Shown: positions 50,205-60,113, counted from the first letter of the stretch. The stretch: DNA of 64,000 bases from Zopfochytrium polystomum (GCA_025765615.1 JAIVFJ010000064.1:62001-126000); one strand, 5' to 3'. The notes: generated by a model not told the origin, from the letters alone. Translations and numbers: made by a program.

Positions 50205-53200
50205 TCATCTCCCCCTTTTAGGCCTCTTCTGCAACTTGGTGGGGTACCTGGTCTTGAACTCGAGCAGAAGGTCTTGGCAGTGAGTGAGGTTTGACTCAGG
50301 CTCCCAGGTGTTGTCAGTATCTGAGTAACCTTTCCACTTAACAAGGAACTTGAGTGTCCTTCCAAACCACTTGGCATCCAAGATTTGTTCAACCTCAAAT
50401 TCCTCTTCACCTTCTACCTCAACTGGAGGAGGAGGAGGAACAACTCTGCCTGGAATGGAATTGGCCACAAACTTCTCCAAAAGGCTGACATGGAAAACTG
50501 GGTGGATCTTCATGGATGCAGGGAGATCCAGCTTGAAGGTGACTGGATTGATTTGCTCCAAGATCTTGAAAGGACCCAACTTGAGGTTGTCTAGCTTGGG
50601 ACTTGGTCTTTTGGTCTGCAAGTTCTTCCTCAGAAGCCAAACTTGCTGACCCACAGCAAAGTCATGGTCCATTCTGTGAGTGTTCGCAAATCTTGAGGCA
50701 TCTTCTTGGGCTTGCTTCAGAGTGGAGTCCAGGAAGGAGTTGATGATCTTGAGCTTATGTAAGTGTGAAGCCGCAGCAGGAGCTTGGACATTGGATAGGG
50801 TCTCTTGTCCCAGAAGATCTCCTCTTGGATTGAAGCCATAGGTTGCAAAGAAAGGAGATAGCTGGGTGCTTGAGTGGAGAGAATTGTTGAGAGCAAATTC
50901 TGCCAGTGGAAGGAGGGTGGGCCAATCATCCTGTTGATAGCTGACATAGCACCTCAAATACTGCTCCAGAGTCTGGTTTGTTCTTTCTGTTTGTCCATCA
51001 GTCTGAGGGTGATAAGCAGTTGACAGTTGAGACTTGATTCCAAGGGCTGCTGTGAGTGCTTTCCAAAATTGAGATCTGAACTGTGGTCCTCTGTCACTGA
51101 TGATTGACTGAGGCAGCCCATGGAGCCTGAATATGTGCTGCAAAAACAGGTCTGCTGTTCCTTGTGCATCTATATTCTCAGTGCAGGGGATGAAATGGGC
51201 CAACTTTGTCCTTCTGCAGATGACAACAAGGATAGAGTCAAATCCATGGGATGGGGGCAGTTTCACAATGAAGTCCATGGATATTGATGACCAAGGGCTG
51301 ATGGCAATTGGGAGGGGCTCCAGAAGTCCATAGGGCTTGTGTCTGCTGGATTTGTTTCTTTGACAGGTTTCACAGCTGCTGACATAGTTCTTGATGTACT
51401 TCCTCATGCCTGGCCAGTAGAAGTCTCTGGAAACAAGCTCATATGTCTTGTGCTCTCCTGGGTGTCCAGCTGTTGCTGCATCATGCCTTGTCTTGAGTAT
51501 CTCAAGTTTTTCCTCTTCTTGGCTGATTTGAATCTTGTGAGGCTTGGGGTCCTTGGAAATAGCATGGGCCCACACACTGTCAGGAAGCAATGAAAGGTGT
51601 GTCTTGGATGGTGGGGTGAAACCATCTCCCCCTTCAGGTGCAAGGTCTGTTCTTCTTGACAGGGCATCAGCCACAGTGTTAAGGTGGCCAGGAGAATAGC
51701 ACAGCTTAAAGTCATACTCAGAGAGCAGTTCAGCCCACCTGGCATGCCTCTGCTTGAGCAACCTCCTTGCCCTGAAGAAGGTGAGGTTCTTGTGATCAGA
51801 ATAGACAGAGATGCCTTTAGAACCAGCCAAGTAGTGTCTCCAGAATTTGAATGCTTCCACAATTGCAAGCAACTCCTTGTCATGGACTGTGTAGTTACAC
51901 TCAGCACTGTTCAGCTTCCTGGAGTAATATGCCACTGGATGCAGAGGAGCAGAGGGGTCCTGAGAGCTTGGCTGGGACAGAACAGCGCCAAGGGCATAGT
52001 CTGAGGCATCAGTTTCCAAGGTGAAGGGAAGCAAGGGATCCACATGCTTAAGGAGTGGTGCACTTGTGGTTGCTGTCTTAAGAGCTAGCCAGGCTTGCTC
52101 TGCTGCTGGGGTCCATTCAAACTTGGTGGTCTTCTTGGTGAGATCAGTGAGAGGCTTGGCTATGGCAGAATAGTTGGCAATGAAGGTTCTGTAGAAGTTG
52201 CAAAATCCAAGGAAGCTTTGAACATCCTTGATGGAATTTGGAGCCTTCCATTCAAGAATAGTTTGGATCTTGTCTGGTGCCATGGAGATCCCTTTGTCAG
52301 ACACAATGAACCCCAAAAACTCAATGGAGGTCTTGTGGAATTCACACTTCTCCAGCTTTGCATAGAGGTGATGCTGTCTGAGTCTCTCCAAGACAGTCTT
52401 GACATGTCCCATATGGCTTGCAGTGTCAGATGAAAATACCAGGATATCATCCAGGTAGACAATGACAAAAAGGTCCAGAATATCCCTGAAGATGTCATTC
52501 ATCATGCCTTGGAAAATAGCTGGAGCATTGGTAAGTCCAAAGGGCATAACCAAGTACTCAAAGTGACCGTATTTGCATCTGAAGGCAGTCTTCCATTGAT
52601 CCTGGGGCTTAATTCTGACCAAATTGTAGGCACCTCTGAGGTCAATCTTGGAAAATATCCTTGCATGGCTCAGTTTGTCCAGTAATTCAGAGATGAGAGG
52701 CAGTGGATAGCGGTTCTTGACTGTCATCTCATTGAGATCTCTGTAGTCCACACAGGGTCTCAGTCCCCCATCCTTCTTCTTGACAAAAAAGATGGGAGCT
52801 CCAGCTGGTGACTTGGAAGGTTGGATGAATCCCTTGTTCAGCATTTCTTCAATGTATTCTTGGAGGGCCTTGGCTTCTGGTGGAGAGAGGTGGTACAGTG
52901 GCTTGAAAGGTGGGCTGCAAGTTTCATCCTTGAGTGGGATTTCACAGTCATAAGGCCTCTGAGCTGGTAGCAGGTCTGCCTTGGTCTTGGAAAACACATC
53001 AGCATAAGGGAGATATTCTTTTGGTAGCTTGGATGCCAGCAAAAGGTCTGATGGGTCCAGGTTGTCGTGCTCCTCAGCAGTGGGGCTTGAATTCTTGACT
53101 GGGAACTGTGATTCTTGAATCTTTGACTGAGAGTTCTGTTCTTGGCAAAGACTGTGAGCTGTGGAACTTGAATCTTGAATGTGGACTGTGAACTGTGGTA

Positions 53201-53924
53201 CTTGAATCTTTGACTGTGGGTTCTGTGAACAAGAGTCATGGCCATGACTGTGAGCTCTATGAGCTCTACTTGAATCTTGACTGTGAACTGTGAACTGTGG
53301 AACTTGAGTCTTGGCTGGCTGTGAATCTTGAATCAAGGGCTTGAGAGCATGAGACTTGGGGGCTTGACTTGAGTTTTGGGTGACTGTTCCGATTGGTGGA
53401 GGTTGGACTTGACCAGTGACCCAATCAATGGCAGGGTTCTGGGCTTGCAGCCATGGTAATCCCAGGATGACAGAGAATGTGGGTGAGCCAAGATCCAATA
53501 CTTCCAGATTGACCATGGATGGTGGAAAGTCTTGGATGTGGAGGTTTAGCTTGGTTTCATGGCTGATTTCCTTGAACAGAGCATGATTGGCAAAGTGGAC
53601 CTTGAGGGGTGTGGATTTCTTGATCGTAGGAATGGCACAAGACTTGGCAAGGGTGGCATCAATGATGTTGCAGGATGATCCAGAGTCTATAAGGGCCTTG
53701 GTTGTGATGGTTGACTTGGGTGAGAGTTGAATCTTGACATCCATGGTGAGTTGGTGGGGCTTGGAATCTGAGGTGTTTGTGGTGCTGGTGGTGGTGATGA
53801 AACAGGGGCAGCTTGGAGGAGGGTCCAGGGAATTGCCCCTCAGTGAGCCTGGACCTGGGAGTTTGGGTGCTTCTTCCTTGGGCAGTCCTTGACAGCATGC
53901 TCCTTGGAGCCACAGTAAAAACAC
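50205..53924 (-). CDS. pol: Pol polyprotein of left chromovirus
   Basis: 1239-residue frame in order: aspartic protease with IDSGSSCNIIDA (about 80-95); reverse transcriptase with FVKKKDGGLRPCVDYRDLN and the catalytic FVIVYLDDILVFS; RNase H with LETDASDYALGAVLSQ. Next are the integrase His-x-His-x-Cys-x2-Cys finger and DDE core (SMDFIVKLP, ISDRGPQF, STAYHPQTDGQTER). A C-terminal chromodomain (EEFEVEQILDAKWFGRTL... through WEPESNL) ends the protein. All catalytic residues are present. The frame starts inside the gag 3' end in the -1 phase with an 85-base overlap and no good ATG, so expression by frameshifting is inferred. The stop lies within the polypurine tract next to the LTR. Confidence 0.95.
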   Translation of the reverse strand: MFLLWLQGACCQGLPKEEAPKLPGPGSLRGNSLDPPPSCPCFITTTSTTNTSDSKPHQLTMDVKIQLSPKSTITTKALIDSGSSCNIIDATLAKSCAIPTIKKSTPLKVHFANHALFKEISHETKLNLHIQDFPPSMVNLEVLDLGSPTFSVILGLPWLQAQNPAIDWVTGQVQPPPIGTVTQNSSQAPKSHALKPLIQDSQPAKTQVPQFTVHSQDSSRAHRAHSHGHDSCSQNPQSKIQVPQFTVHIQDSSSTAHSLCQEQNSQSKIQESQFPVKNSSPTAEEHDNLDPSDLLLASKLPKEYLPYADVFSKTKADLLPAQRPYDCEIPLKDETCSPPFKPLYHLSPPEAKALQEYIEEMLNKGFIQPSKSPAGAPIFFVKKKDGGLRPCVDYRDLNEMTVKNRYPLPLISELLDKLSHARIFSKIDLRGAYNLVRIKPQDQWKTAFRCKYGHFEYLVMPFGLTNAPAIFQGMMNDIFRDILDLFVIVYLDDILVFSSDTASHMGHVKTVLERLRQHHLYAKLEKCEFHKTSIEFLGFIVSDKGISMAPDKIQTILEWKAPNSIKDVQSFLGFCNFYRTFIANYSAIAKPLTDLTKKTTKFEWTPAAEQAWLALKTATTSAPLLKHVDPLLPFTLETDASDYALGAVLSQPSSQDPSAPLHPVAYYSRKLNSAECNYTVHDKELLAIVEAFKFWRHYLAGSKGISVYSDHKNLTFFRARRLLKQRHARWAELLSEYDFKLCYSPGHLNTVADALSRRTDLAPEGGDGFTPPSKTHLSLLPDSVWAHAISKDPKPHKIQISQEEEKLEILKTRHDAATAGHPGEHKTYELVSRDFYWPGMRKYIKNYVSSCETCQRNKSSRHKPYGLLEPLPIAISPWSSISMDFIVKLPPSHGFDSILVVICRRTKLAHFIPCTENIDAQGTADLFLQHIFRLHGLPQSIISDRGPQFRSQFWKALTAALGIKSQLSTAYHPQTDGQTERTNQTLEQYLRCYVSYQQDDWPTLLPLAEFALNNSLHSSTQLSPFFATYGFNPRGDLLGQETLSNVQAPAAASHLHKLKIINSFLDSTLKQAQEDASRFANTHRMDHDFAVGQQVWLLRKNLQTKRPSPKLDNLKLGPFKILEQINPVTFKLDLPASMKIHPVFHVSLLEKFVANSIPGRVVPPPPPVEVEGEEEFEVEQILDAKWFGRTLKFLVKWKGYSDTDNTWEPESNLTHCQDLLLEFKTRYPTKLQKRPKRGR

Positions 53925-54763
53925 AGTCCCTGCTGGGCCCTCCTTGTTTTCTCCTCTTGGCTCAGAGGACCCTTAGGAAGTGTCTCAACTGCATCCACTT
54001 GCATGGGTTCAGGAACTGTAAGAGCTTGAGGAACTGGGGTAGGTCTTGATGTAGTTCCTACTTGTCTTTGCTTCAGCCTCTTGGAGTAGAGTCTGTTGTC
54101 AATCTTGATGGCAAGGAGAATGTACTCTTCCAAGGTCTCAGGGATGTGCAGAGACTGGGAGAGCATGTCTTGGATAGACTCATGGAGACCATCATGGTAC
54201 AGCTCCATCAGAGCTGCATCATTGTATCCAGAGTCTCTGGCTAGTTGCTTGAATTGGTTGGTGTAGGCCACACAAGATTGCTTTCCTTGCTTGATATGCT
54301 TGAGCTTGGATCTTGCTGTCCAAGATGCGTAGGGGTCACCAAAGGTAGCTTCCAGCCCCTCCCAGAGCTCTTGCAGGGTGGTGGGTGTGCTTGGGAGAGA
54401 TCTGTACCATGATTGAGCTTGACCAGACAGGAGGGTGCTTGTGAAAAGAACCTTGACTTGCTCACTGGGAAATCTTGAAGGTTGGAGAAGGATGACATTC
54501 TCCACAGTGGCCATGAAGTTCCTAAGGTCTTTGGCCAGCCCAGTGAACTTGTCAGGGCTGGGAACCTTGGGCTCTCTTGCTTGGTTGGCTTGAGGCAGGG
54601 GAAGAGCTTGATGTTCTTGTTGGTGAAGTTGTTGTTGAAGCTGGTGCTGCTGGTGAAGGACTTGTTCTTGAAGTTGGTGTGTCTGTCTTGAGAGGGCTTG
54701 TAATTGGTCCATCAAGGCTTGGAAGGCAGTTGCATCAGGGAAGGTGTTGTTTGGGTCAGACAT
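53840..54763 (-). CDS. gag: Gag protein of left chromovirus
   Basis: 307 residues starting MSDPNNTFPDATAFQALMDQ. A Gln/Leu coiled coil is followed by the retrotransposon-gag capsid region (FMATVENVILLQPSRFPSEQ, AQSWYRSLP, LEATFGDPYA, YTNQFKQLARDSGYNDAALM). A single CCHC zinc knuckle sits near the C-terminus (CFYCGSKEHAVKDC). It assembles the particle and packages RNA. It ends 85 bases inside the pol frame. Confidence 0.93.
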   Translation of the reverse strand: MSDPNNTFPDATAFQALMDQLQALSRQTHQLQEQVLHQQHQLQQQLHQQEHQALPLPQANQAREPKVPSPDKFTGLAKDLRNFMATVENVILLQPSRFPSEQVKVLFTSTLLSGQAQSWYRSLPSTPTTLQELWEGLEATFGDPYASWTARSKLKHIKQGKQSCVAYTNQFKQLARDSGYNDAALMELYHDGLHESIQDMLSQSLHIPETLEEYILLAIKIDNRLYSKRLKQRQVGTTSRPTPVPQALTVPEPMQVDAVETLPKGPLSQEEKTRRAQQGLCFYCGSKEHAVKDCPRKKHPNSQVQAH

Positions 54764-54790
54764 GATGGCAGAGAGTAGTGGGAGAGGGTG

Positions 54791-54801
54791 AAGTGAATTA
54801 T
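54791..54801 (-). other. Self-primer-binding site of left element
   Basis: On the minus strand ATAATTCACTT begins two bases after the 5' LTR and is the exact complement of AAGTGAATTAT within the LTR, 30 bases below its TATA box. This is the arrangement of Tf1/sushi-type self-priming. No match to a fungal initiator-Met tRNA 3' end is seen. Confidence 0.6.
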
Positions 54802-54803
54802 GA

Positions 54804-55156
54804 TGTCAGGAACAGGGCAGGACAGGACAAGGCAGACAAGGAACTGAGAGGAGTGATGATTGTATTGGAAACAATAATTCACTTGAGGGATGGGACAGGT
54901 CCCCCATCCCCCTTTTATACCTTTTGAGAGTGTTCCTTGTCAAGACTCCAAGAAAGTTCCAGAAAGAGCAATTAGTAATGCAATGATACCAATGATACCA
55001 ATGACAACAAGACAAGTCAGGAAAGCAAAGAAGGTTCCAGAAGGTTCCACAAGGTTCCATGAAGGAATGTTCTAGAAGGTTCCAGAAGGTTCCAGAAGGT
55101 TCCATGAAGGAATGTTCTAGAAGGTTCCAGAGGTTTCCAGAGGGTGATTCATAACA
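54804..55156 (-). repeat. LTR 2 (353 bp), shared middle LTR
   Basis: Serves as 5' LTR of the left copy and 3' LTR of the right copy. It differs from LTR 1 and LTR 3 at two sites in the GAA/TTC array (near 55067 and 55118). Confidence 0.93.
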
Positions 55157-58100
55157 TCATCTCCCCCTTTTAGGCCTCTTCTGCAACTTGGTGGGGTACC
55201 TGGTCTTGAACTCGAGCAGAAGGTCTTGGCAGTGAGTGAGGTTTGACTCAGGCTCCCAGGTGTTGTCAGCATCTGAGTAACCTTTCCACTTAACAAGGAA
55301 CTTGAGTGTCCTTCCAAACCACTTGGCATCCAAGATTTGTTCAACCTCAAATTCCTCTTCACCTTCTACCTCAACTGGAGGAGGAGGAGGAACAACTCTG
55401 CCTGGAATGGAATTGGCCACAAACTTCTCTAAAAGGCTGACATGGAAAACTGGGTGGATCTTCATGGATGCAGGGAGATCCAGCTTGAAGGTGACTGGAT
55501 TGATTTGCTCCAAGATCTTGAAAGGACCCAACTTGAGGTTGTCTAGCTTGGGACTTGGTCTTTTGGTCTGCAAGTTCTTCCTCAGAAGCCAAACTTGCTG
55601 ACCCACAGCAAGGTCATGGTCCATTCTGTGAGTGTTGGCAAATCTTGAGGCATCTTCTTGGGCTTGCTTCAGGGTGGAGTCCAGGAAGGAGTTGATGATC
55701 TTGAGCTTATGTAAGTGTGAAGCCGCAGCAGGAGCTTGGACATTGGATAGGGTCTCTTGTCCCAGAAGATCTCCTCTTGGATTGAAGCCATAGGTTGCAA
55801 AGAAAGGAGATAGCTGGGTGCTTGAGTGGAGAGAATTGTTGAGAGCAAATTCTGCCAGTGGAAGGAGGGTGGGCCAATCATCCTGTTGATAGCTGACATA
55901 GCACCTCAAATACTGCTCCAGAGTCTGGTTTGTTCTTTCTGTTTGTCCATCAGTCTGAGGGTGATAAGCAGTTGACAGTTGAGACTTGATTCCAAGGGCT
56001 GCTGTGAGTGCTTTCCAAAATTGAGATCTGAACTGTGGTCCTCTGTCACTGACGATTGACTGAGGCAGCCCATGGAGCCTGAATATGTGCTGCAAAAACA
56101 GGTCTGCTGTTCCTTGTGCATCTATATTCTCAGTGCAGGGGATGAAATGGGCCAACTTTGTCCTTCTGCAGATGACAACAAGGATAGAGTCAAATCCATG
56201 GGATGGGGGCAGTTTCACAATGAAGTCCATGGATATTGATGACCAAGGGCTGATGGCAATTGGGAGGGGCTCCAGAAGTCCATAGGGCTTGTGTCTGCTG
56301 GATTTGTTTCTTTGACAGGTTTCACAGCTGCTGACATAGTTCTTGATGTACTTCCTCATGCCTGGCCAGTAGAAGTCTCTGGAAACAAGCTCATATGTCT
56401 TGTGCTCTCCTGGGTGTCCAGCTGTTGCTGCATCATGCCTTGTCTTGAGTATCTCAAGTTTTTCCTCTTCTTGGCTGATTTGAATCTTGTGAGGCTTGGG
56501 GTCCTTGGAAATAGCATGGGCCCACACACTGTCAGGAAGCAATGAAAGGTGTGTCTTGGATGGTGGGGTGAAACCATCTCCCCCTTCAGGTGCAAGGTCT
56601 GTTCTTCTTGACAGGGCATCAGCCACAGTGTTAAGGTGGCCAGGAGAATAGCACAGCTTAAAGTCATACTCAGAGAGCAGTTCAGCCCACCTGGCATGCC
56701 TCTGCTTGAGCAACCTCCTTGCCCTGAAGAAGGTGAGGTTCTTGTGATCAGAATAGACAGAGATGCCTTTAGAACCAGCCAAGTAGTGTCTCCAGAATTT
56801 GAATGCTTCCACAATTGCAAGCAACTCCTTGTCATGGACTGTGTAGTTACACTCAGCACTGTTCAGCTTCCTGGAGTAATATGCCACTGGATGCAGAGGA
56901 GCAGAGGGGTCCTGAGAGCTTGGCTGGGACAGAACAGCGCCAAGGGCATAGTCTGAGGCATCAGTTTCCAAGGTGAAGGGAAGCAAGGGATCCACATGCT
57001 TAAGGAGTGGTGCACTTGTGGTTGCTGTCTTAAGAGCTAGCCAGGCTTGCTCTGCTGCTGGGGTCCATTCAAACTTGGTGGTCTTCTTGGTGAGATCAGT
57101 GAGAGGCTTGGCTATGGCAGAATAGTTGGCAATGAAGGTTCTGTAGAAGTTGCAAAATCCAAGGAAGCTTTGAACATCCTTGATGGAATTTGGAGCCTTC
57201 CATTCAAGAATAGTTTGGATCTTGTCTGGTGCCATGGAGATCCCTTTGTCAGACACAATGAACCCCAAAAACTCAATGGAGGTCTTGTGGAATTCACACT
57301 TCTCCAGCTTTGCATAGAGGTGATGCTGTCTGAGTCTCTCCAAGACAGTCTTGACATGTCCCATATGGCTTGCAGTGTCAGATGAAAATACCAGGATATC
57401 ATCCAGGTAGACAATGACAAAAAGGTCCAGAATATCCCTGAAGATGTCATTCATCATGCCTTGGAAAATAGCTGGAGCATTGGTAAGTCCAAAGGGCATA
57501 ACCAAGTACTCAAAGTGACCGTATTTGCATCTGAAGGCAGTCTTCCATTGATCCTGGGGCTTAATTCTGACCAAATTGTAGGCACCTCTGAGGTCAATCT
57601 TGGAAAATATCCTTGCATGGCTCAGTTTGTCCAGTAATTCAGAGATGAGAGGCAGTGGATAGCGGTTCTTGACTGTCATCTCATTGAGATCTCTGTAGTC
57701 CACACAGGGTCTCAGTCCCCCATCCTTCTTCTTGACAAAAAAGATGGGAGCTCCAGCTGGTGACTTGGAAGGTTGGATGAATCCCTTGTTCAGCATTTCT
57801 TCAATGTATTCTTGGAGGGCCTTGGCTTCTGGTGGAGAGAGGTGGTACAGTGGCTTGAAAGGTGGGCTGCAAGTTTCATCCTTGAGTGGGATTTCACAGT
57901 CATAAGGCCTCTGAGCTGGTAGCAGGTCTGCCTTGGTCTTGGAAAACACATCAGCATAAGGGAGATATTCTTTTGGTAGCTTGGATGCCAGCAAAAGGTC
58001 TGATGGGTCCAGGTTGTCGTGCTCCTCAGCAGTGGGGCTTGAATTCTTGACTGGGAACTGTGATTCTTGAATCTTTGACTGAGAGTTCTGTTCTTGGCAA

Positions 58101-58876
58101 AGACTGTGAGCTGTGGAACTTGAATCTTGAATGTGGACTGTGAACTGTGGTACTTGAATCTTTGACTGTGGGTTCTGTGAACAAGAGTCATGGCCATGAC
58201 TGTGAGCTCTATGAGCTCTACTTGAATCTTGACTGTGAACTGTGAACTGTGGAACTTGAGTCTTGGCTGGCTGTGAATCTTGAATCAAGGGCTTGAGAGC
58301 ATGAGACTTGGGGGCTTGACTTGAGTTTTGGGTGACTGTTCCGATTGGTGGAGGTTGGACTTGACCAGTGACCCAATCAATGGCAGGGTTCTGGGCTTGC
58401 AGCCATGGTAATCCCAGGATGACAGAGAATGTGGGTGAGCCAAGATCCAATACTTCCAGATTGACCATGGATGGTGGAAAGTCTTGGATGTGGAGGTTTA
58501 GCTTGGTTTCATGGCTGATTTCCTTGAACAGAGCATGATTGGCAAAGTGGACCTTGAGGGGTGTGGATTTCTTGATCGTAGGAATGGCACAAGACTTGGC
58601 AAGGGTGGCATCAATGATGTTGCAGGATGATCCAGAGTCTATAAGGGCCTTGGTTGTGATGGTTGACTTGGGTGAGAGTTGAATCTTGACATCCATGGTG
58701 AGTTGGTGGGGCTTGGAATCTGAGGTGTTTGTGGTGCTGGTGGTGGTGATGAAACAGGGGCAGCTTGGAGGAGGGTCCAGGGAATTGCCCCTCAGTGAGC
58801 CTGGACCTGGGAGTTTGGGTGCTTCTTCCTTGGGCAGTCCTTGACAGCATGCTCCTTGGAGCCACAGTAAAAACAC
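55157..58876 (-). CDS. pol: Pol polyprotein of right chromovirus
   Basis: 1239 residues with the same protease, reverse transcriptase, RNase H, integrase and chromodomain as the left copy. Differences seen by eye are single residues: Ile to Val in the integrase SIxSDRG motif, Phe to Leu in the segment HDxAVGQQ, and Thr to Ala in the chromodomain segment YSDxDNTW. None touches a catalytic residue, so both copies could be functional. Confidence 0.95.
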   Translation of the reverse strand: MFLLWLQGACCQGLPKEEAPKLPGPGSLRGNSLDPPPSCPCFITTTSTTNTSDSKPHQLTMDVKIQLSPKSTITTKALIDSGSSCNIIDATLAKSCAIPTIKKSTPLKVHFANHALFKEISHETKLNLHIQDFPPSMVNLEVLDLGSPTFSVILGLPWLQAQNPAIDWVTGQVQPPPIGTVTQNSSQAPKSHALKPLIQDSQPAKTQVPQFTVHSQDSSRAHRAHSHGHDSCSQNPQSKIQVPQFTVHIQDSSSTAHSLCQEQNSQSKIQESQFPVKNSSPTAEEHDNLDPSDLLLASKLPKEYLPYADVFSKTKADLLPAQRPYDCEIPLKDETCSPPFKPLYHLSPPEAKALQEYIEEMLNKGFIQPSKSPAGAPIFFVKKKDGGLRPCVDYRDLNEMTVKNRYPLPLISELLDKLSHARIFSKIDLRGAYNLVRIKPQDQWKTAFRCKYGHFEYLVMPFGLTNAPAIFQGMMNDIFRDILDLFVIVYLDDILVFSSDTASHMGHVKTVLERLRQHHLYAKLEKCEFHKTSIEFLGFIVSDKGISMAPDKIQTILEWKAPNSIKDVQSFLGFCNFYRTFIANYSAIAKPLTDLTKKTTKFEWTPAAEQAWLALKTATTSAPLLKHVDPLLPFTLETDASDYALGAVLSQPSSQDPSAPLHPVAYYSRKLNSAECNYTVHDKELLAIVEAFKFWRHYLAGSKGISVYSDHKNLTFFRARRLLKQRHARWAELLSEYDFKLCYSPGHLNTVADALSRRTDLAPEGGDGFTPPSKTHLSLLPDSVWAHAISKDPKPHKIQISQEEEKLEILKTRHDAATAGHPGEHKTYELVSRDFYWPGMRKYIKNYVSSCETCQRNKSSRHKPYGLLEPLPIAISPWSSISMDFIVKLPPSHGFDSILVVICRRTKLAHFIPCTENIDAQGTADLFLQHIFRLHGLPQSIVSDRGPQFRSQFWKALTAALGIKSQLSTAYHPQTDGQTERTNQTLEQYLRCYVSYQQDDWPTLLPLAEFALNNSLHSSTQLSPFFATYGFNPRGDLLGQETLSNVQAPAAASHLHKLKIINSFLDSTLKQAQEDASRFANTHRMDHDLAVGQQVWLLRKNLQTKRPSPKLDNLKLGPFKILEQINPVTFKLDLPASMKIHPVFHVSLLEKFVANSIPGRVVPPPPPVEVEGEEEFEVEQILDAKWFGRTLKFLVKWKGYSDADNTWEPESNLTHCQDLLLEFKTRYPTKLQKRPKRGR

Positions 58877-59715
58877 AGTCCCTGCTGGGCCCTCCTTGTT
58901 TTCTCCTCTTGGCTCAGAGGACCCTTAGGAAGTGTCTCAACTGCATCCACTTGCATGGGTTCAGGAACTGTAAGAGCTTGAGGAACTGGGGTAGGTCTTG
59001 ATGTAGTTCCTACTTGTCTTTGCTTCAGCCTCTTGGAGTAGAGTCTGTTGTCAATCTTGATGGCAAGGAGAATGTACTCTTCCAAGGTCTCAGGGATGTG
59101 CAGAGACTGGGAGAGCATGTCTTGGATAGACTCATGGAGACCATCATGGTACAGCTCCATCAGAGCTGCATCATTGTATCCAGAGTCTCTGGCTAGTTGC
59201 TTGAATTGGTTGGTGTAGGCCACACAAGATTGCTTTCCTTGCTTGATATGCTTGAGCTTGGATCTTGCTGTCCAAGATGCGTAGGGGTCACCAAAGGTAG
59301 CTTCCAGCCCCTCCCAGAGCTCTTGCAGGGTTGTGGGTGTGCTTGGGAGAGATCTGTACCATGATTGAGCTTGACCAGACAGGAGGGTGCTTGTGAAAAG
59401 AACCTTGACTTGCTCACTGGGAAATCTTGAAGGTTGGAGAAGGATGACATTCTCCACAGTGGCCATGAAGTTCCTAAGGTCTTTGGCCAGCCCAGTGAAC
59501 TTGTCAGGGCTGGGAACCTTGGGCTCTCTTGCTTGGTTGGCTTGAGGCAGGGGAAGAGCTTGATGTTCTTGTTGGTGAAGTTGTTGTTGAAGCTGGTGCT
59601 GCTGGTGAAGGACTTGTTCTTGAAGTTGGTGTGTCTGTCTTGAAAGGGCTTGTAATTGGTCCATCAAGGCTTGGAAGGCAGTTGCATCAGGGAAGGTGTT
59701 GTTTGGGTCAGACAT
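58792..59715 (-). CDS. gag: Gag protein of right chromovirus
   Basis: 307 residues, identical to the left-copy Gag in the translated sequence, with the same CCHC knuckle and the same 85-base overlap with pol. At DNA level there are silent differences, for example near 59333 and 59643. Confidence 0.93.
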   Translation of the reverse strand: MSDPNNTFPDATAFQALMDQLQALSRQTHQLQEQVLHQQHQLQQQLHQQEHQALPLPQANQAREPKVPSPDKFTGLAKDLRNFMATVENVILLQPSRFPSEQVKVLFTSTLLSGQAQSWYRSLPSTPTTLQELWEGLEATFGDPYASWTARSKLKHIKQGKQSCVAYTNQFKQLARDSGYNDAALMELYHDGLHESIQDMLSQSLHIPETLEEYILLAIKIDNRLYSKRLKQRQVGTTSRPTPVPQALTVPEPMQVDAVETLPKGPLSQEEKTRRAQQGLCFYCGSKEHAVKDCPRKKHPNSQVQAH

Positions 59716-59742
59716 GATGGCAGAGAGTAGTGGGAGAGGGTG

Positions 59743-59753
59743 AAGTGAATTAT
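59743..59753 (-). other. Self-primer-binding site of right element
   Basis: Same 11-base ATAATTCACTT on the minus strand, two bases from the end of LTR 3. Confidence 0.6.
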
Positions 59754-59755
59754 GA

Positions 59756-60108
59756 TGTCAGGAACAGGGCAGGACAGGACAAGGCAGACAAGGAACTGAG
59801 AGGAGTGATGATTGTATTGGAAACAATAATTCACTTGAGGGATGGGACAGGTCCCCCATCCCCCTTTTATACCTTTTGAGAGTGTTCCTTGTCAAGACTC
59901 CAAGAAAGTTCCAGAAAGAGCAATTAGTAATGCAATGATACCAATGATACCAATGACAACAAGACAAGTCAGGAAAGCAAAGAAGGTTCCAGAAGGTTCC
60001 ACAAGGTTCCATGAAGGAAAGTTCTAGAAGGTTCCAGAAGGTTCCAGAAGGTTCCATGAAGGAATGTTCTGGAAGGTTCCAGAGGTTTCCAGAGGGTGAT
60101 TCATAACA
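59756..60108 (-). repeat. LTR 3 (353 bp), 5' LTR of the right element
   Basis: Identical by eye to LTR 1. As the outermost 5' LTR on the coding strand it carries the promoter that would drive the right copy. Confidence 0.93.
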
Positions 60109-60113
60109 ATTAC
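60109..60113. repeat. Target-site duplication ATTAC, right
   Basis: Pairs with 49847-49851. There is a single duplication around the whole three-LTR array. Confidence 0.8.

Larger units (their letters stand above)
49852..55156 (-). mobile_element. Ty3/Gypsy chromovirus, left copy
   Basis: LTRs at 49852-50204 and 54804-55156 bound an internal region of 4599 bp with intact gag and pol on the minus strand. The polypurine tract AAAAGGGGGAGATGA abuts the 3' LTR and includes the pol stop codon. The primer-binding site region at 54791-54803 is complementary to the element's own predicted mRNA start, not to a standard tRNA end. A C-terminal chromodomain in pol places it among chromoviruses. Intact ORFs indicate recent activity. 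Confidence 0.93.
54804..60108 (-). mobile_element. Ty3/Gypsy chromovirus, right copy
   Basis: Internal region 55157-59755 is 4599 bp, exactly the length of the left copy, and nearly identical in sequence. The ORFs are intact. It shares LTR 2 with the left copy and is flanked on its right by LTR 3 and the ATTAC duplication. Confidence 0.93.
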
